A stretch of 64,000 nucleotides of DNA from Halopseudomonas salina (GCF_008641105.1 NZ_VTTI01000004.1:309049-373048); one strand, 5' to 3'; shown: positions 1 through 9,638, numbered from the stretch's first letter. Numbers and translations: made by a program. The notes: generated by a model not told the origin, from the letters alone.

Positions 1-3
1 TTT

Positions 4-1437
4 CTACTCGGCCAATCGGAAAGTAATGTAGCTGGCGCGGCCCTGGCGGACCACGCGCATGGAAACCGAGCGATCTGTGGGTAACGCCTCGGCTATTTCC
101 TCGAACTGCTCCACCGACTCGATCTGTCTGTTATCCAGGCTGGTGATAACATCACCGGCCCTCAGCCCCACCATCGCCGCCGGACCCTGGCGTACCTCAC
201 GTACAACAATACCTGCGGCCACATCCATGGCCTCACGCTGCTTCTGCGTCAGCTCGGCTACTACAACGCCAAGCCGGTTAGTCGCTGCGGATGGCGCCTG
301 CTCGCTTGGCACGGCTGCCGCTGCGATCGAATCATCCTCGGGCAGCGCACCGACTTCCAGATTCAGGGTGCGGCGCTTTCTGTCTCGCATAACAACAACG
401 GAGGCCTTTTCACCCGGACGCACCCGACCCACAGCATGGGGCAGATCGGAGGACATATTGATCTCCTGACCGTTGAACTGCAGGATTACATCGCCGACCT
501 GCAGGCCACCCTCGTCCGCCGGACCGCCCGGCATGATCTGAGCCACCAGCGCGCCTGCCGGCTTGGGCAGACCAAAGGACTCAGCCAGGTCCTTGTTTAT
601 TTCCTGGACTACAACCCCCAACCATCCGCGCTGCACGGTGCCGTTTTTCTTCAACTGCGCTACCACATCCATGGCAACGTCAGCCGGAATTGCAAAGGAG
701 AGCCCCATGAAACCGCCGGACCGGGTGAAGATCTGCGAGTTGATACCCACTACTTCCCCATCAAGATTCAAGAGCGGGCCGCCAGAATTACCCGGATTGA
801 TGGCCACGTCAGTCTGAATGAAAGGAACATAGTTCTCGGTCGGCAGACTCCGACCTTTTGCGCTCACAATTCCCGCCGTTACCGAATAATCAAAGCCAAA
901 AGGCGAGCCAATCGCAAGAACCCATTCACCCGGCTTGAGATCCGACGATTTGCCGATTCGAACAGCAGGCAAATCTTCATCAGCCTCAATCTTCAGCAGC
1001 GCGAGATCCGAACGCGGATCGGCACCTACCAGCTTGGCTACCATTTCCCGGCGGTCGGACAAACGCACGAATATCTCGTCGGCCCCTTCTATCACGTGAT
1101 TATTTGTCAGAACATAACCATCATCTGAAAGAATGAATCCAGAGCCCAGTGATTGGGGTGAGGGTTGCTGCCGGCCTGGCTGCTGGGGACCCTGAGGAAA
1201 ACCGTGCTCGAAGAACTCACGGAAAATGGGTGGCAACCCCTCAAGATCGGGCATGCCCTGCCCACCGGCCACTGGCGATCGGCTGGCCGCACGACTGGTG
1301 CTGATATTGACTACGGCGGGGGATACTTCCTCCACCAGATCAGTAAAATCAGGGAGCCCCTGAGCCAGACCCAGCGATTGCCAGCCAAGCAGTGCTGTGG
1401 CGGCTGTCGCAGCCATCAAGCGCTTCATCGAATACAT
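4..1437 (-). CDS. mucD: Periplasmic serine protease MucD (DegP/HtrA family)
   Basis: HtrA-type protease that degrades misfolded envelope proteins and dampens the AlgU stress response. The 477-aa protein has a signal peptide (residues 1-26, ending LGLAQ), a trypsin-like domain with catalytic His114 (TNNHV), Asp144 (RSDLALL) and Ser218 (GNSGGP), then two PDZ domains (about 271-360 and 385-475). The open frame extends upstream to 1584 but overlaps rseC; the ATG at 1437 has an AAAGAGG Shine-Dalgarno at good spacing and gives the usual family length. Last gene of the algU-mucABCD operon, 16 nt after rseC. Confidence 0.96.
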   Translation of the reverse strand: MYSMKRLMAATAATALLGWQSLGLAQGLPDFTDLVEEVSPAVVNISTSRAASRSPVAGGQGMPDLEGLPPIFREFFEHGFPQGPQQPGRQQPSPQSLGSGFILSDDGYVLTNNHVIEGADEIFVRLSDRREMVAKLVGADPRSDLALLKIEADEDLPAVRIGKSSDLKPGEWVLAIGSPFGFDYSVTAGIVSAKGRSLPTENYVPFIQTDVAINPGNSGGPLLNLDGEVVGINSQIFTRSGGFMGLSFAIPADVAMDVVAQLKKNGTVQRGWLGVVVQEINKDLAESFGLPKPAGALVAQIMPGGPADEGGLQVGDVILQFNGQEINMSSDLPHAVGRVRPGEKASVVVMRDRKRRTLNLEVGALPEDDSIAAAAVPSEQAPSAATNRLGVVVAELTQKQREAMDVAAGIVVREVRQGPAAMVGLRAGDVITSLDNRQIESVEQFEEIAEALPTDRSVSMRVVRQGRASYITFRLAE

Positions 1438-1453
1438 ATGATTGAGCCTCTTT

Positions 1454-1927
1454 CTAGAATGAGCCTCGGACCAGCAAAGGCGCTGCTGATCCATCAGGCA
1501 AATGTCGTAGTACGCGAGCATGATAAGCCGGATTGCCACGTTCGCGTTGCGCCCACCAACCTGTTGTGACAAATCCGCTGGCAAGCCCGCAAGCCGCCGC
1601 GAGGATAATCCAGGGTTCGGACATTCCTAGCTGATCCGTCAGCGCAGCGAAAATGAACATTGCAAGCAGGGGCAGGATATACATCAGGGTTGACGCCTTT
1701 ACAACAGCATCCTCCGGAAGACCTATGATGACCTCGTCACCGATCGATAGAGGCTGGTCGCAAAGCACCCGGATAAAACCACGGCGCGCGCCGGACCCCA
1801 GGCGCTCGAGCAATGCCTGGCCGCACCCGGCCCGGGCCTGGCAGCTATTGCACGTGCTGCGCCGGATGGTTTCGACCCAGGCAGCGCCCGGTTCCAGACT
1901 CAGAATTCTACCGCGCTCTTCAATCAC
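1454..1927 (-). CDS. rseC: RseC/MucC, SoxR-reducing system family membrane protein
   Basis: 157-aa inner-membrane protein of the RseC/MucC family, whose members modulate sigma-E activity or take part in reducing SoxR. The N-terminal soluble part carries the family cysteine cluster (CNSCQARAGCG, residues 27-37), followed by two hydrophobic segments at about 80-100 and 104-125. It begins with GTG, preceded by AGGTGA. It sits between mucB (62-nt gap) and mucD (16-nt gap) in the AlgU operon, the standard pseudomonad position of mucC. Its exact biochemical role in pseudomonads is not settled. Confidence 0.9.
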   Translation of the reverse strand: MIEERGRILSLEPGAAWVETIRRSTCNSCQARAGCGQALLERLGSGARRGFIRVLCDQPLSIGDEVIIGLPEDAVVKASTLMYILPLLAMFIFAALTDQLGMSEPWIILAAACGLASGFVTTGWWAQRERGNPAYHARVLRHLPDGSAAPLLVRGSF

Positions 1928-1989
1928 GCTTTGTCACCTGCAATGCCTGCAAAAACGTAATGAGAAATTCTCAATCGGCACGCGATCTG

Positions 1990-2982
1990 TCAAGGGTTAG
2001 CCTCGATAAACGCTTGGGAATCAAAATCAGGTGACAGGGACGCGACTATACGACCTGCTGTAACCGGTGGTATCTCGCCAACAACGGTAGCCATGAAAGC
2101 CCCGCCTGGCGTGTCCAGCCTGCGACTGACAGCAATTGTCGGCCCCAGTTGGGCAAGAAGGTCTGCTGCTACCTGACCGTCAACTAAAGGCTCGATAAAA
2201 ACGGTAAACCGGGCAAAACCGTCAGTGAAAATCTGGGTAACGATTGGCAGGTCACTGTCAGCTGACTGGCGAGCCTCACGCCTAATGGGTGCAAAACCAG
2301 GAGGGACCCAGGCCGGCAACCAGCGGTCGTTCGCCAGCGATGTCACTACAGATTCTTCATTCACCGCCAAACAGGTACTGGCGGCTGAGAGATTTTTCGG
2401 ATCAACAGAACCGAGCTGCAAATTGGTAAATTGAAATCGCTCCAGTAACGCGCCCTTCTCGTCGACCAGCAAGGCCTGCAACAGCAGACCACTGTCGACA
2501 TCAAGGTAGAGCTCGTGGGCGTAACGGAAGGAATCGCGCGGCTGGACTGATAAAACAGTGACGGCTCGGTTGGCAACCCGGCCAGAACCGAGCACCTCCA
2601 ATGAATACCACTGCTGAAGCGTTGGTGCTTGTTCCGGCAGCATTGCCCTGTCCGATGGCGCCGCACCTGCGGTCGGAGCGCTCGTGCATTCCAATGCATC
2701 GTTCCGGCGCAACCACTCCTGAGGCGTACCGTCAGTGCGCAGCAAGCGTTCCACGACTTCGCCGTTGGCCTGCCGCCAGACTCTGTGGGTACTGAAGCTA
2801 CCAGCGCGCTCATAGATAAAGTCGCCCTGGTAACTCATCCCATGCGCTGCGCTGGTCATCTTTTTCAACAGCGTTTCAGCTTCATCAGCCATCAGCGGGC
2901 CGGCAAATAGCAGCGCAGTCGATACCAAACCCACTACGAGACAGCTGCGCAACCCGTAACTGGCAGTCGCGGCCGCCTGCAC
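1990..2982 (-). CDS. mucB: Periplasmic regulator MucB/RseB of the AlgU pathway
   Basis: Periplasmic protein that binds the MucA periplasmic domain and protects it from proteolysis until envelope stress signals arrive. 330 aa: signal peptide ending near residue 32 (AGPLMA then DEAE), a large LolA-like lipid-binding fold (about 35-210) and a smaller C-terminal MucA-binding domain (about 225-325). The start directly abuts the mucA stop, suggesting translational coupling. Nothing looks truncated, so the regulatory cascade appears intact. Confidence 0.95.
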   Translation of the reverse strand: MQAAATASYGLRSCLVVGLVSTALLFAGPLMADEAETLLKKMTSAAHGMSYQGDFIYERAGSFSTHRVWRQANGEVVERLLRTDGTPQEWLRRNDALECTSAPTAGAAPSDRAMLPEQAPTLQQWYSLEVLGSGRVANRAVTVLSVQPRDSFRYAHELYLDVDSGLLLQALLVDEKGALLERFQFTNLQLGSVDPKNLSAASTCLAVNEESVVTSLANDRWLPAWVPPGFAPIRREARQSADSDLPIVTQIFTDGFARFTVFIEPLVDGQVAADLLAQLGPTIAVSRRLDTPGGAFMATVVGEIPPVTAGRIVASLSPDFDSQAFIEANP

Positions 2983-3579
2983 CTATCGCCCTTCCATACT
3001 GGCTGCGCGGGCATTAGGCAATAATTGCGGGGTGATCTGACCATCTCCCTGGCCGGCATGCTGACGCAGATAGGTGTCGATTTTCTGCTCTTGCCACGCA
3101 GCGAGCGGCTCTTGCGCTGGCGGCTCATCTGCGTCTGGTTGCGAATAACCCGCAAGTACCGCACCCGGCTGTGCAGCCGGGGCACTGGGTAACGCAACCG
3201 GCGGCGTCTGATCGGCTACCATTGCCTCACTACCCGAGCTCCCATCCTGCTGGAACATGTTCACGCCCACCAGAACCGCAACAGTAACGGATGCGGCCAC
3301 TGCAAACCGGCCCACACTCTGCCAGATCCGCGAGGTCTTGGCAGTTGCCGGAGCAGGTACCGGATCATTGGCAATCGCAGCAGCGATGCCCTCGGACAGA
3401 TCAATCTTGCCCTGCCAGGGTTCCTTGTGCATCAATGCACGCGCCGCCTGGTATCGTGCCCAGTCGCTACGCAAGGACGAATCATCCCCGCACGCTTTCA
3501 GAACACGGCGTACTTCAAGCTCATCCGCTTCGTTGTCCATAAGCGCGGAGAGAGACTCCTTCAAGGATTCACTGCTCAT
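2983..3579 (-). CDS. mucA: Anti-sigma factor MucA/RseA
   Basis: Inner-membrane anti-sigma factor that holds AlgU inactive. 198 aa: an N-terminal cytoplasmic anti-sigma domain (1-75, beginning MSSESLKESLSALMDNEADE), a transmembrane helix at about 90-107, and a Pro/Ala-rich periplasmic tail. Start chosen at the ATG preceded by AGAGG at ideal spacing; an upstream in-frame start at 3618 would add 13 residues untypical of the family. Lies 57 nt after algU. The frame is complete, with none of the premature stops seen in mucoid pseudomonads. Confidence 0.95.
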   Translation of the reverse strand: MSSESLKESLSALMDNEADELEVRRVLKACGDDSSLRSDWARYQAARALMHKEPWQGKIDLSEGIAAAIANDPVPAPATAKTSRIWQSVGRFAVAASVTVAVLVGVNMFQQDGSSGSEAMVADQTPPVALPSAPAAQPGAVLAGYSQPDADEPPAQEPLAAWQEQKIDTYLRQHAGQGDGQITPQLLPNARAASMEGR

Positions 3580-3636
3580 TGCTATACCTCTGCTTTTGGC
3601 CCTTTGGGCTAGCTGCATTTGACCCCCGGCGCCCGC

Positions 3637-4212
3637 TCAATCTTCGAGCAGGGGCTTGAGAGCTTTGTCAATTGCCTCTCGGGCCCGGAAGATACGTGAA
3701 CGTACCGTACCAACCGGGCAACTCATTACCGCGGCAATATCTTCGTAACTCAAACCTTCGAACTCGCGTAGCGTCAAGGCAGTACGCAAGTCGTCCGGCA
3801 GCTGCTGCAGGGTCCTGTTGACCATCTGCTCAACCTCATCACGCAGCAAATCGCGTTCCGGCGAATGAATATCCTTGAGAGCGCTATCTCCTTCGTAATA
3901 CTCGGCTTCATCAGCCGCAATATCAGAATCGGGCGGTCTGCGTCCGCGTGCTACCAGATAATTCTTGGCCGTATTGATCGCTATGCGGTACAGCCAGGTA
4001 TAAAACGCGCTGTCTCCGCGAAAATTGGCCAGGGCGCGGTACGCCTTTACAAAGGCTTCCTGCGACACATCCTGCGCTTCATGGCTGTCGTGCACAAAAC
4101 GCATGACCAATGCCAGAATCTTGTGCTGATACTTGAGTACCAGCAGATCGAACGCCCGCTTGTCACCGCCTTGAACCCGGACTACCAACTCCTGGTCTGT
4201 CTGCTCAGCCAT
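3637..4212 (-). CDS. algU: Extracytoplasmic-function sigma factor AlgU/RpoE
   Basis: ECF sigma factor for the envelope stress (and, in relatives, alginate) regulon. 191 aa with region 2 at about 12-90 (-10 recognition; FRGDSAFYTWLYRIAIN) and region 4 at about 130-185 (helix-turn-helix; LSYEDIAAVMSCPVGTVRSR). First gene of the algU-mucABCD operon and divergent from nadB, the arrangement seen in Pseudomonas. Two AlgU-type promoter sequences lie upstream on this strand, so it is probably autoregulated. Confidence 0.97.
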   Translation of the reverse strand: MAEQTDQELVVRVQGGDKRAFDLLVLKYQHKILALVMRFVHDSHEAQDVSQEAFVKAYRALANFRGDSAFYTWLYRIAINTAKNYLVARGRRPPDSDIAADEAEYYEGDSALKDIHSPERDLLRDEVEQMVNRTLQQLPDDLRTALTLREFEGLSYEDIAAVMSCPVGTVRSRIFRAREAIDKALKPLLED

Positions 4213-4258
4213 GCGGCAGCTCCCGACGGCCTGGGCCTTGTAGCCCTGCCTTACTGTG

Positions 4259-4285
4259 ATAGACCAGCAATGTAAGCAAAAGTTC
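4259..4285 (-). promoter_or_regulatory. Proximal AlgU-type promoter of the algU operon
   Basis: On the minus strand GAACTT (4280-4285) is followed after 16 nt by TCTAT (4259-4263). This fits the sigma-E/AlgU consensus of GAACTT, 16-17 nt, TCTGA-like. It lies about 50 nt upstream of the algU start codon and would make the operon autoregulated. Confidence 0.7.
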
Positions 4286-4306
4286 TCCCCTCTTCAGGCT
4301 CAGCTG

Positions 4307-4335
4307 TATGAGCATTGGAAAACACCTAAAGTTCC
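4307..4335 (-). promoter_or_regulatory. Distal AlgU-type promoter of the algU operon
   Basis: A second minus-strand match: GGAACTT (4329-4335), 17 nt, then TCATA (4307-4311). Two AlgU-dependent promoters upstream of algU are known in P. aeruginosa, which supports reading this pair as functional. Confidence 0.6.
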
Positions 4336-4398
4336 GCCAAGCCCGTAAAATATTGTCATTATTCGGCAACATGATGCCGTAAAGCCATCTGCGCAAGT

Positions 4399-4430
4399 TT
4401 GTATTGTGGCGTACGCGCCTTCTATATACT
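4399..4430 (+). promoter_or_regulatory. Possible sigma-70 promoter of nadB
   Basis: TTGTAT (4399-4404), 18 nt, then TATATA (4423-4428) in the AT-richer part of the divergent algU/nadB region, about 60 nt before nadB. A TATACT hexamer overlaps it at 4425-4430. A pattern match only. Confidence 0.35.
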
Positions 4431-4490
4431 AGTTGCCAATACATTCCGTCCGGGCAACAACCCGGCTCATCAGGCCCTGATTGAGACACC

Positions 4491-6104
4491 ATGGGACAAG
4501 CGCATAATTACGATGTTTTGGTTATTGGTAGCGGCGCCGCCGGTCTGACACTGGCTTTGCACCTGGCAGACGACTTGCGGGTGGCCGTGATCAGCAAGGG
4601 CCAGCTGTCCGAAGGCTCGACTTTCTGGGCACAGGGTGGCGTGGCTGCCGTCCTTGACGATACCGATACAGTCGACGCCCATGTGCAGGATACGCTTGAC
4701 GCCGGCGGGGGCCTGTGTCGTGAAGATGCGGTTCGACAGATTGTCGGCAGCAGTCGTGATGCTATCGGCTGGCTGATAGATCAGGGCGTACCTTTTACCC
4801 GCGAACGACGTGCTGATGGCAGCGAGAGTGATGATTTTCACCTGACTCGGGAAGGAGGCCATAGCCACCGCCGCATCATCCACGCAGCGGACGCAACCGG
4901 CGCAGCCATTTTCAACACGCTACTCCACAAGGCGCAGGAGCACAGCAATATCGAGCTGCTGGAGAACCGGGTTGCCGTTGACCTGATCACCACCAGAAAA
5001 CTGGGACTACCTGGCAAGCAATGTCTGGGCGCCTACATTCTGAACCGTAACAACGGCCATGTTGAAACCTATGGCGCGCGCTTTACGGTTCTGGCAACGG
5101 GTGGTGCGAGCAAGGTCTATCTGTATACAAGCAACCCCGACAGCGCGTCGGGAGACGGCATTGCCATGGCCTGGCGGGCCGGCTGCCGGGTGGCGAATAT
5201 GGAGTTCAACCAGTTTCACCCCACTTGCCTCTATCACCCCAAGGCCAAGAGTTTTCTGGTGACTGAAGCGTTGCGGGGAGAAGGTGCACTGCTCACGTTA
5301 GCGGACGGCTCGCGTTTCATGCCACGTTTTGACAAGCGTGCAGAACTCGCACCTCGGGATATCGTTGCACGCGCGATCGACCACGAGATGAAGCGTCTGG
5401 GTCTGGATTGTGTCTTTCTGGACATCAGCCACAAGCCGGCGGATTTCATACGCAGTCATTTTCCGACTGTACATGAGCGCTGCCTGGCATTCGGGATCGA
5501 TATCACGCGCGAACCGATACCGGTGGTGCCGGCTGCCCACTATACCTGTGGCGGCGTTGTGGTTGACGCCTGCGGTCGCACCGACGCAAACAACCTGTAC
5601 GCCATAGGGGAAGCCAGTTACACCGGCCTGCATGGCGCCAACCGAATGGCCAGCAACTCACTGCTGGAATGCATTGTGTTCGGACGTGCCGCAGCTCAGG
5701 ACATACTTAACGAACTTGAACGGACCCCCATGCCGGACAATCTGCCGCACTGGGACGAGAGCCAGGTCACCGACTCGGACGAAGATGTGATCATTTCCCA
5801 CAACTGGGACGAGTTGCGCCGATTCATGTGGGATTACGTGGGTATCGTGCGCACCACAAAGCGCCTGCAAAGAGCCAAGCATCGTGTTGATATGCTGCTT
5901 GCGGAAATCCACGAATTCTACAGTAACTACCGAGTCAGCCGGGACCTGCTGGAACTGCGAAATCTGGCGACGGTTGCCGATCTGATCATCACCTCAGCGA
6001 TGCAGCGCCATGAAAGTCGTGGCCTGCATTATACGCTCGACTACCCCAACCTGTTGCCAGAGGCCGTCGATACTATTCTGCGGCCGCCCAACGCTGACGA
6101 CTGA
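4491..6104 (+). CDS. nadB: L-aspartate oxidase NadB
   Basis: FAD enzyme oxidising L-aspartate to iminoaspartate, the first step of de novo NAD synthesis. 537 aa, the usual length. The N-terminal dinucleotide-binding GSGAAG lies at 13-18; further hallmarks are STFWAQGG, the [10 protein letters not shown] segment, [13 protein letters not shown] in the capping domain and the AHYTCGGV region near the active site, followed by a helical C-terminal domain. Divergent from algU, as in pseudomonads. Its last 32 nt overlap the 3' end of convergent ygfX. Confidence 0.97.
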   Translation: MGQAHNYDVLVIGSGAAGLTLALHLADDLRVAVISKGQLSEGSTFWAQGGVAAVLDDTDTVDAHVQDTLDAGGGLCREDAVRQIVGSSRDAIGWLIDQGVPFTRERRADGSESDDFHLTREGGHSHRRIIHAADATGAAIFNTLLHKAQEHSNIELLENRVAVDLITTRKLGLPGKQCLGAYILNRNNGHVETYGARFTVLATGGASKVYLYTSNPDSASGDGIAMAWRAGCRVANMEFNQFHPTCLYHPKAKSFLVTEALRGEGALLTLADGSRFMPRFDKRAELAPRDIVARAIDHEMKRLGLDCVFLDISHKPADFIRSHFPTVHERCLAFGIDITREPIPVVPAAHYTCGGVVVDACGRTDANNLYAIGEASYTGLHGANRMASNSLLECIVFGRAAAQDILNELERTPMPDNLPHWDESQVTDSDEDVIISHNWDELRRFMWDYVGIVRTTKRLQRAKHRVDMLLAEIHEFYSNYRVSRDLLELRNLATVADLIITSAMQRHESRGLHYTLDYPNLLPEAVDTILRPPNADD

Positions 6105-6525
6105 AGCGTAGCCGCAACCTGAGGCGCCGCAAGGCGTCCTCGGCGGCAGCATCTGCGGGCAGGATCACAGACACTGCGAGCCAGCGCCCCGGCTCCCTGA
6201 ACCGCACAACGGTAAGGAAGGCACTGACGAAGGTGTCCGCCAACAACCGCGCTGCGCTTTCAGAACCATCGCGGCGCATGACATGCCATCCCTGACTGTC
6301 GAACCGCAATCCGGTAATCGATTGCGCGTGCTGCAAGCTCACCTGCCGCGGCCAGACCCATATACCGTAACCCAGGACGACAAGCATGCTGGCCGTAGCC
6401 AGCAGCGGAGGAAGGCCGCTGCGCAGGAGCGCTGCACAGGCGAGAACGCTCAACAGAATCACCAACCCCCCCAGAAAACGAGAAGGCTGCCTGCGAAGCA
6501 TCAGATAATCAGGCTGGCTGAACAC
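6073..6525 (-). CDS. ygfX: YgfX/CptA family inner-membrane protein
   Basis: 150-aa protein of the YgfX family. Two hydrophobic segments (about 17-35 and 38-57) are followed by a soluble domain ending in an Arg-rich stretch ([13 protein letters not shown]). In E. coli YgfX is encoded with SdhE; it has been reported both as a toxin acting on the cytoskeleton and as a membrane partner of SdhE, and its true role is debated. The GTG start lies inside the sdhE 3' end (17-nt overlap); an internal ATG at 6501 is an alternative. Convergent with nadB, overlapping by 32 nt. Confidence 0.8.
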   Translation of the reverse strand: MFSQPDYLMLRRQPSRFLGGLVILLSVLACAALLRSGLPPLLATASMLVVLGYGIWVWPRQVSLQHAQSITGLRFDSQGWHVMRRDGSESAARLLADTFVSAFLTVVRFREPGRWLAVSVILPADAAAEDALRRLRLRLRFSRQRWAAAE

Positions 6526-6763
6526 GGTCGAGAATCATCCTTACCATACGTTTTAGATCCGGGTCGTCGGGTTCGCTGCGTTGCATGAACCAGCCGAACA
6601 TGTCCTGGTCTTCGCTCTCAAGTAACTTTCGATAACGCAATTTGTCTTCTGCATCCAGATCGCTGTAGGCTTCCTCGAGAAACGGTCCCAGCAGTACATC
6701 CAGCTCAAGCATGCCCCTTCGACTATGCCAGTACAGCCGTTTCTTCTCAATTTCAGCCGACAT
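6509..6763 (-). CDS. sdhE: FAD assembly factor SdhE
   Basis: 84-aa SdhE/YgfY/CptB protein that promotes covalent attachment of FAD to succinate dehydrogenase and fumarate reductase flavoproteins. The diagnostic RGxxE motif is present as RGMLE (residues 16-20), within [12 protein letters not shown]; the acidic helical fold and length match the family. The start codon has GGAG just upstream. Translationally coupled to ygfX, which overlaps its end. Divergent from ygfZ, a partnership common in gammaproteobacteria. Confidence 0.94.
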   Translation of the reverse strand: MSAEIEKKRLYWHSRRGMLELDVLLGPFLEEAYSDLDAEDKLRYRKLLESEDQDMFGWFMQRSEPDDPDLKRMVRMILDRVQPA

Positions 6764-6892
6764 CTCTCTCTCCGCAATAAGGTAAAAACGCCTCAGAATG
6801 CACAGGTGACATTATAAGCGCAAGACGACACTGACAAGCTGCCGACGCCGCCCTATGATGTAACAGCTGAATTCATCAGGCAATCAGAGCTT

Positions 6893-7915
6893 ATGACCCA
6901 AACTAATCCGCTAAATAGTGAACTCGCGAGATACTTCCCAATCGATTCGCCAACGAAGTCGCCTGCAACAGCACTGGCCTGGCTTGGCCATGAACGCATT
7001 ATGGCAGTCAGCGGCCCCGATTCGGCGAAATTTCTGCAGGGACAACTGACCTGCGACGTCACCCGCCTGCCTCTGCCTGGCAGCGTTCTGGGCGCCCGGT
7101 GCAACCCCAAGGGCCGCATGCAGTCGAGCTTCAGGCTACTTCGCCATGACGAGTCAGACTACTTGCTGGCGATGGCAGAAGCGCTAATCGGGCCCCAAAT
7201 CACAGACCTTACCAAGTATGCTGCCTTCTTCAAGACCAAGATAATCGACGCCACAGATAGCTGGGTGAGGCTGGGACTCCATGGAGAGAAGGCCTCTTCG
7301 CTTCTGGCTGAACTTGATCTGCCCGTACCCGGAGCACCAGATACCGTGGAACAGCTGGATGCCGCAAGGGTAGTTCGCCTGCCCGGCAACGATAGCTTTG
7401 AGCTCTGGCTTCCGGCCGAAATGGCCCTGCCTGCTATCGAGCGGTTGCTTGCCACGGCCACCGCCATACCATTAAACGATTGGCAGCTACTGCAGATTCG
7501 TGCGGGTATTGGCCAGGTGTTTGCTGAGACACGTGAAGCCTTTATTCCACAGATGCTCAATCTTCAGGTATTTGACGCCGTAAGCTTCAAGAAAGGCTGC
7601 TACACAGGCCAGGAAATTGTGGCCCGCATGAAGTATCTGGGAAAACTGAAAAAACGCATGTTCAGACTCGTCAGTGAGAAGTCTGACTGTCTGGCCCCGG
7701 GCACCCCGGTAGTCAACAGGGACACCGGACAGGTGTTGGGGGAGGTGGTGATGGCAGCCCTGGGCCCCGAGCATATGGAAATGCTGGCGGTAGTACAAAA
7801 GGATGCGGCACAATTGGCATCGTTGTGTGCAATTGATAGCCAGGGGCCAGCACTCACTCTGGCTCCCCTGCCCTACGAGTCCGAAGTGGCCGACGAAGCC
7901 GGCCAGGCGAAATGA
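6893..7915 (+). CDS. ygfZ: Folate-binding Fe-S cluster protein YgfZ
   Basis: 340-aa member of the YgfZ/GcvT-like family, which binds tetrahydrofolate and supports assembly or repair of certain Fe-S enzymes. The signature KGCYTGQEIV is present with the conserved cysteine at residue 236, followed by MKYLGKLKKRMF. The N-terminal half shows GcvT-like features (FLQGQLTCDV, GARCNPKGRMQSSFRL). It lies opposite sdhE and is followed 12 nt later by the HDOD gene, with which it may be co-transcribed. Confidence 0.94.
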   Translation: MTQTNPLNSELARYFPIDSPTKSPATALAWLGHERIMAVSGPDSAKFLQGQLTCDVTRLPLPGSVLGARCNPKGRMQSSFRLLRHDESDYLLAMAEALIGPQITDLTKYAAFFKTKIIDATDSWVRLGLHGEKASSLLAELDLPVPGAPDTVEQLDAARVVRLPGNDSFELWLPAEMALPAIERLLATATAIPLNDWQLLQIRAGIGQVFAETREAFIPQMLNLQVFDAVSFKKGCYTGQEIVARMKYLGKLKKRMFRLVSEKSDCLAPGTPVVNRDTGQVLGEVVMAALGPEHMEMLAVVQKDAAQLASLCAIDSQGPALTLAPLPYESEVADEAGQAK

Positions 7916-7927
7916 CAAGGAATACCC

Positions 7928-8755
7928 ATGACTGATCTGGCCCAGCGCGTACAGGAAGAATTGATTCAGGCAATCGACAAGGATCAGTTGGTACTGCCTA
8001 CGCTTCCAGAAGTCGCCCTGCGCATACGCGAAGCCGCAGAAAACCCTGACGTCAGCATTCCCGACCTGGTTCGTGAGATCAGCAATGACGCCGCCTTGAG
8101 CGCACGCCTGATCAAGGTAGTTAACAGCCCACTACTGCGCACCCGCCAGGAAATCACGGATCTGGGCATGGCGGTCAACCGCATGGGCATCAATTACACC
8201 GCCAACCTCGCAACGGGACTGGCGATGTCGCAGATGTTCCAGGCGACCTCTGACGTTATTGACCGCAAGATGCGTGAAGTATGGGCCCGCAGTACCGAAG
8301 TAGCTGGCATCAGTCACGTACTCTGCCGACACTACACCCGACTCAAGCCCGACCAGGCGACGCTTGCCGGGCTAGTGCATCAGATTGGAGTCCTGCCAAT
8401 TCTGAGCTATGCCGAAGAAAACAGCCAGTTGCTGAGGGATTCGATCAGCCTGAACCTGGTGATCGAGCATATTCATCCGATACTGGGTGACCGCATTCTG
8501 GCAGCCTGGGATTTTCCAACACCCTTGCGCCACATACCGACCGAGCACCTGGATTTCAATCGTAATACGCCTACGGTCGATTACTCGGATGTGGTCCAGG
8601 TCGCGATGCTACAGAGCCTCAGCAGTGAGCATCCCCTCGCCCAAATGGACTGGAGCACTATAGCCTCCTTCAACAAGCTAGGACTGGCTCAGGGGGAGGA
8701 CGGCGACGAAGATCTGTCTGCCGAAATGGAAGCCGCCATGCAGCTGCTGGGCTAA
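7928..8755 (+). CDS. HDOD domain protein
   Basis: 275-aa protein made essentially of one HDOD domain (about 20-215), a catalytically degenerate relative of HD phosphohydrolases found in bacterial signalling proteins. Typical blocks include LPTLPEVALRIREAAENPD, the SNDAALSARLIKVVNSP helix region and GLVHQIGVLPIL. No receiver, GGDEF or other output domain is attached. The start has AAGGA at good spacing. It follows ygfZ closely. Partner and signal cannot be told from the sequence. Confidence 0.88.
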   Translation: MTDLAQRVQEELIQAIDKDQLVLPTLPEVALRIREAAENPDVSIPDLVREISNDAALSARLIKVVNSPLLRTRQEITDLGMAVNRMGINYTANLATGLAMSQMFQATSDVIDRKMREVWARSTEVAGISHVLCRHYTRLKPDQATLAGLVHQIGVLPILSYAEENSQLLRDSISLNLVIEHIHPILGDRILAAWDFPTPLRHIPTEHLDFNRNTPTVDYSDVVQVAMLQSLSSEHPLAQMDWSTIASFNKLGLAQGEDGDEDLSAEMEAAMQLLG

Positions 8756-8791
8756 CCGCCCGGCAGGCACGGGTAGCGAACCACTGCCTCG

Positions 8792-9607
8792 TCAGCGATT
8801 ACGCCACTGTGGCGGGCGCTTGTCGAAGAACGCGTTGACACCTTCCAGGGTGTCCTCGTAATCGAACAGGTCAACAAAACGCTCACGTTCTTCGGGCAGC
8901 AAACTGTTGAGTGATTGACGTCGCGCCCCCTGGATAAGGCTCTTACAGACCTTGACAGCCATCGGGCTCTGCCTGCCAACCTGAGCCGCCAGCCTTAGGG
9001 CGGTCGCCAGAGCCTGGTCCTGCTCTACCACCTCTTCCACCAGCCCGATGCGCTCGGCTTTGACCCCGTCAATCCGCTCTCCGCACAGAATCATCCGCTT
9101 GGCCCAGCCCTCTCCGACCAGCCAAGCCAACGCCTGGGTACCGCCTGCGCACGGCAACAGGCCAACTCCTGCCTCCGGCAGTGCCAGTTGCACCTGACGC
9201 TCGGCAATTCTGATATCGCAAGCCAACGCACACTCCAGACCGCCACCCATGGCATAGCCGTTGAGCGCCGCAATGGTTACGCCGGAGAAATCGCGCAGCG
9301 TCTCGAAAGCCTTGCCGAAGAGACTCGCCATCTCACGGGCTCTGGCCTTGTCGCCGTCGGCAAAAAGTTTAAGGTCGGCACCGGCTGAAAAGAAACGATC
9401 ACCACGCCCGGTAATCACCAGGGCAAAGATCTCTGAATCGGCACCAAGATGCCCAACCAGCTCGATCAGCCCGTGCAAGGTATCGCTGTCCCATGTATTG
9501 GCTGGCGGATTATCGATGGTAACCAGCGCGGTGTGGCCGACTTTCTGCACGACCAGCTTGTCGGTACGTGGGACCAGAGCGGTATAGGGTTGCAGTGCGT
9601 GATCCAT
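8792..9607 (-). CDS. Enoyl-CoA hydratase/isomerase family protein
   Basis: 271-aa crotonase-fold enzyme. Both catalytic glutamates of classical enoyl-CoA hydratases appear retained, in GGGLECAL and ALPEAGVG, and the oxyanion-hole segment FFSAGADLK is present, so true hydratase activity is plausible; the acyl-CoA substrate cannot be named. The reading frame is open to 9931 but the ATG at 9607 has GGAGG upstream and gives the family length; the extension overlaps ung. 31 nt downstream of ung, convergent with the HDOD gene. Confidence 0.92.
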   Translation of the reverse strand: MDHALQPYTALVPRTDKLVVQKVGHTALVTIDNPPANTWDSDTLHGLIELVGHLGADSEIFALVITGRGDRFFSAGADLKLFADGDKARAREMASLFGKAFETLRDFSGVTIAALNGYAMGGGLECALACDIRIAERQVQLALPEAGVGLLPCAGGTQALAWLVGEGWAKRMILCGERIDGVKAERIGLVEEVVEQDQALATALRLAAQVGRQSPMAVKVCKSLIQGARRQSLNSLLPEERERFVDLFDYEDTLEGVNAFFDKRPPQWRNR

Positions 9608-9638
9608 GGAGGCCTCCAGAAACAGTGAAGAGATAAAT

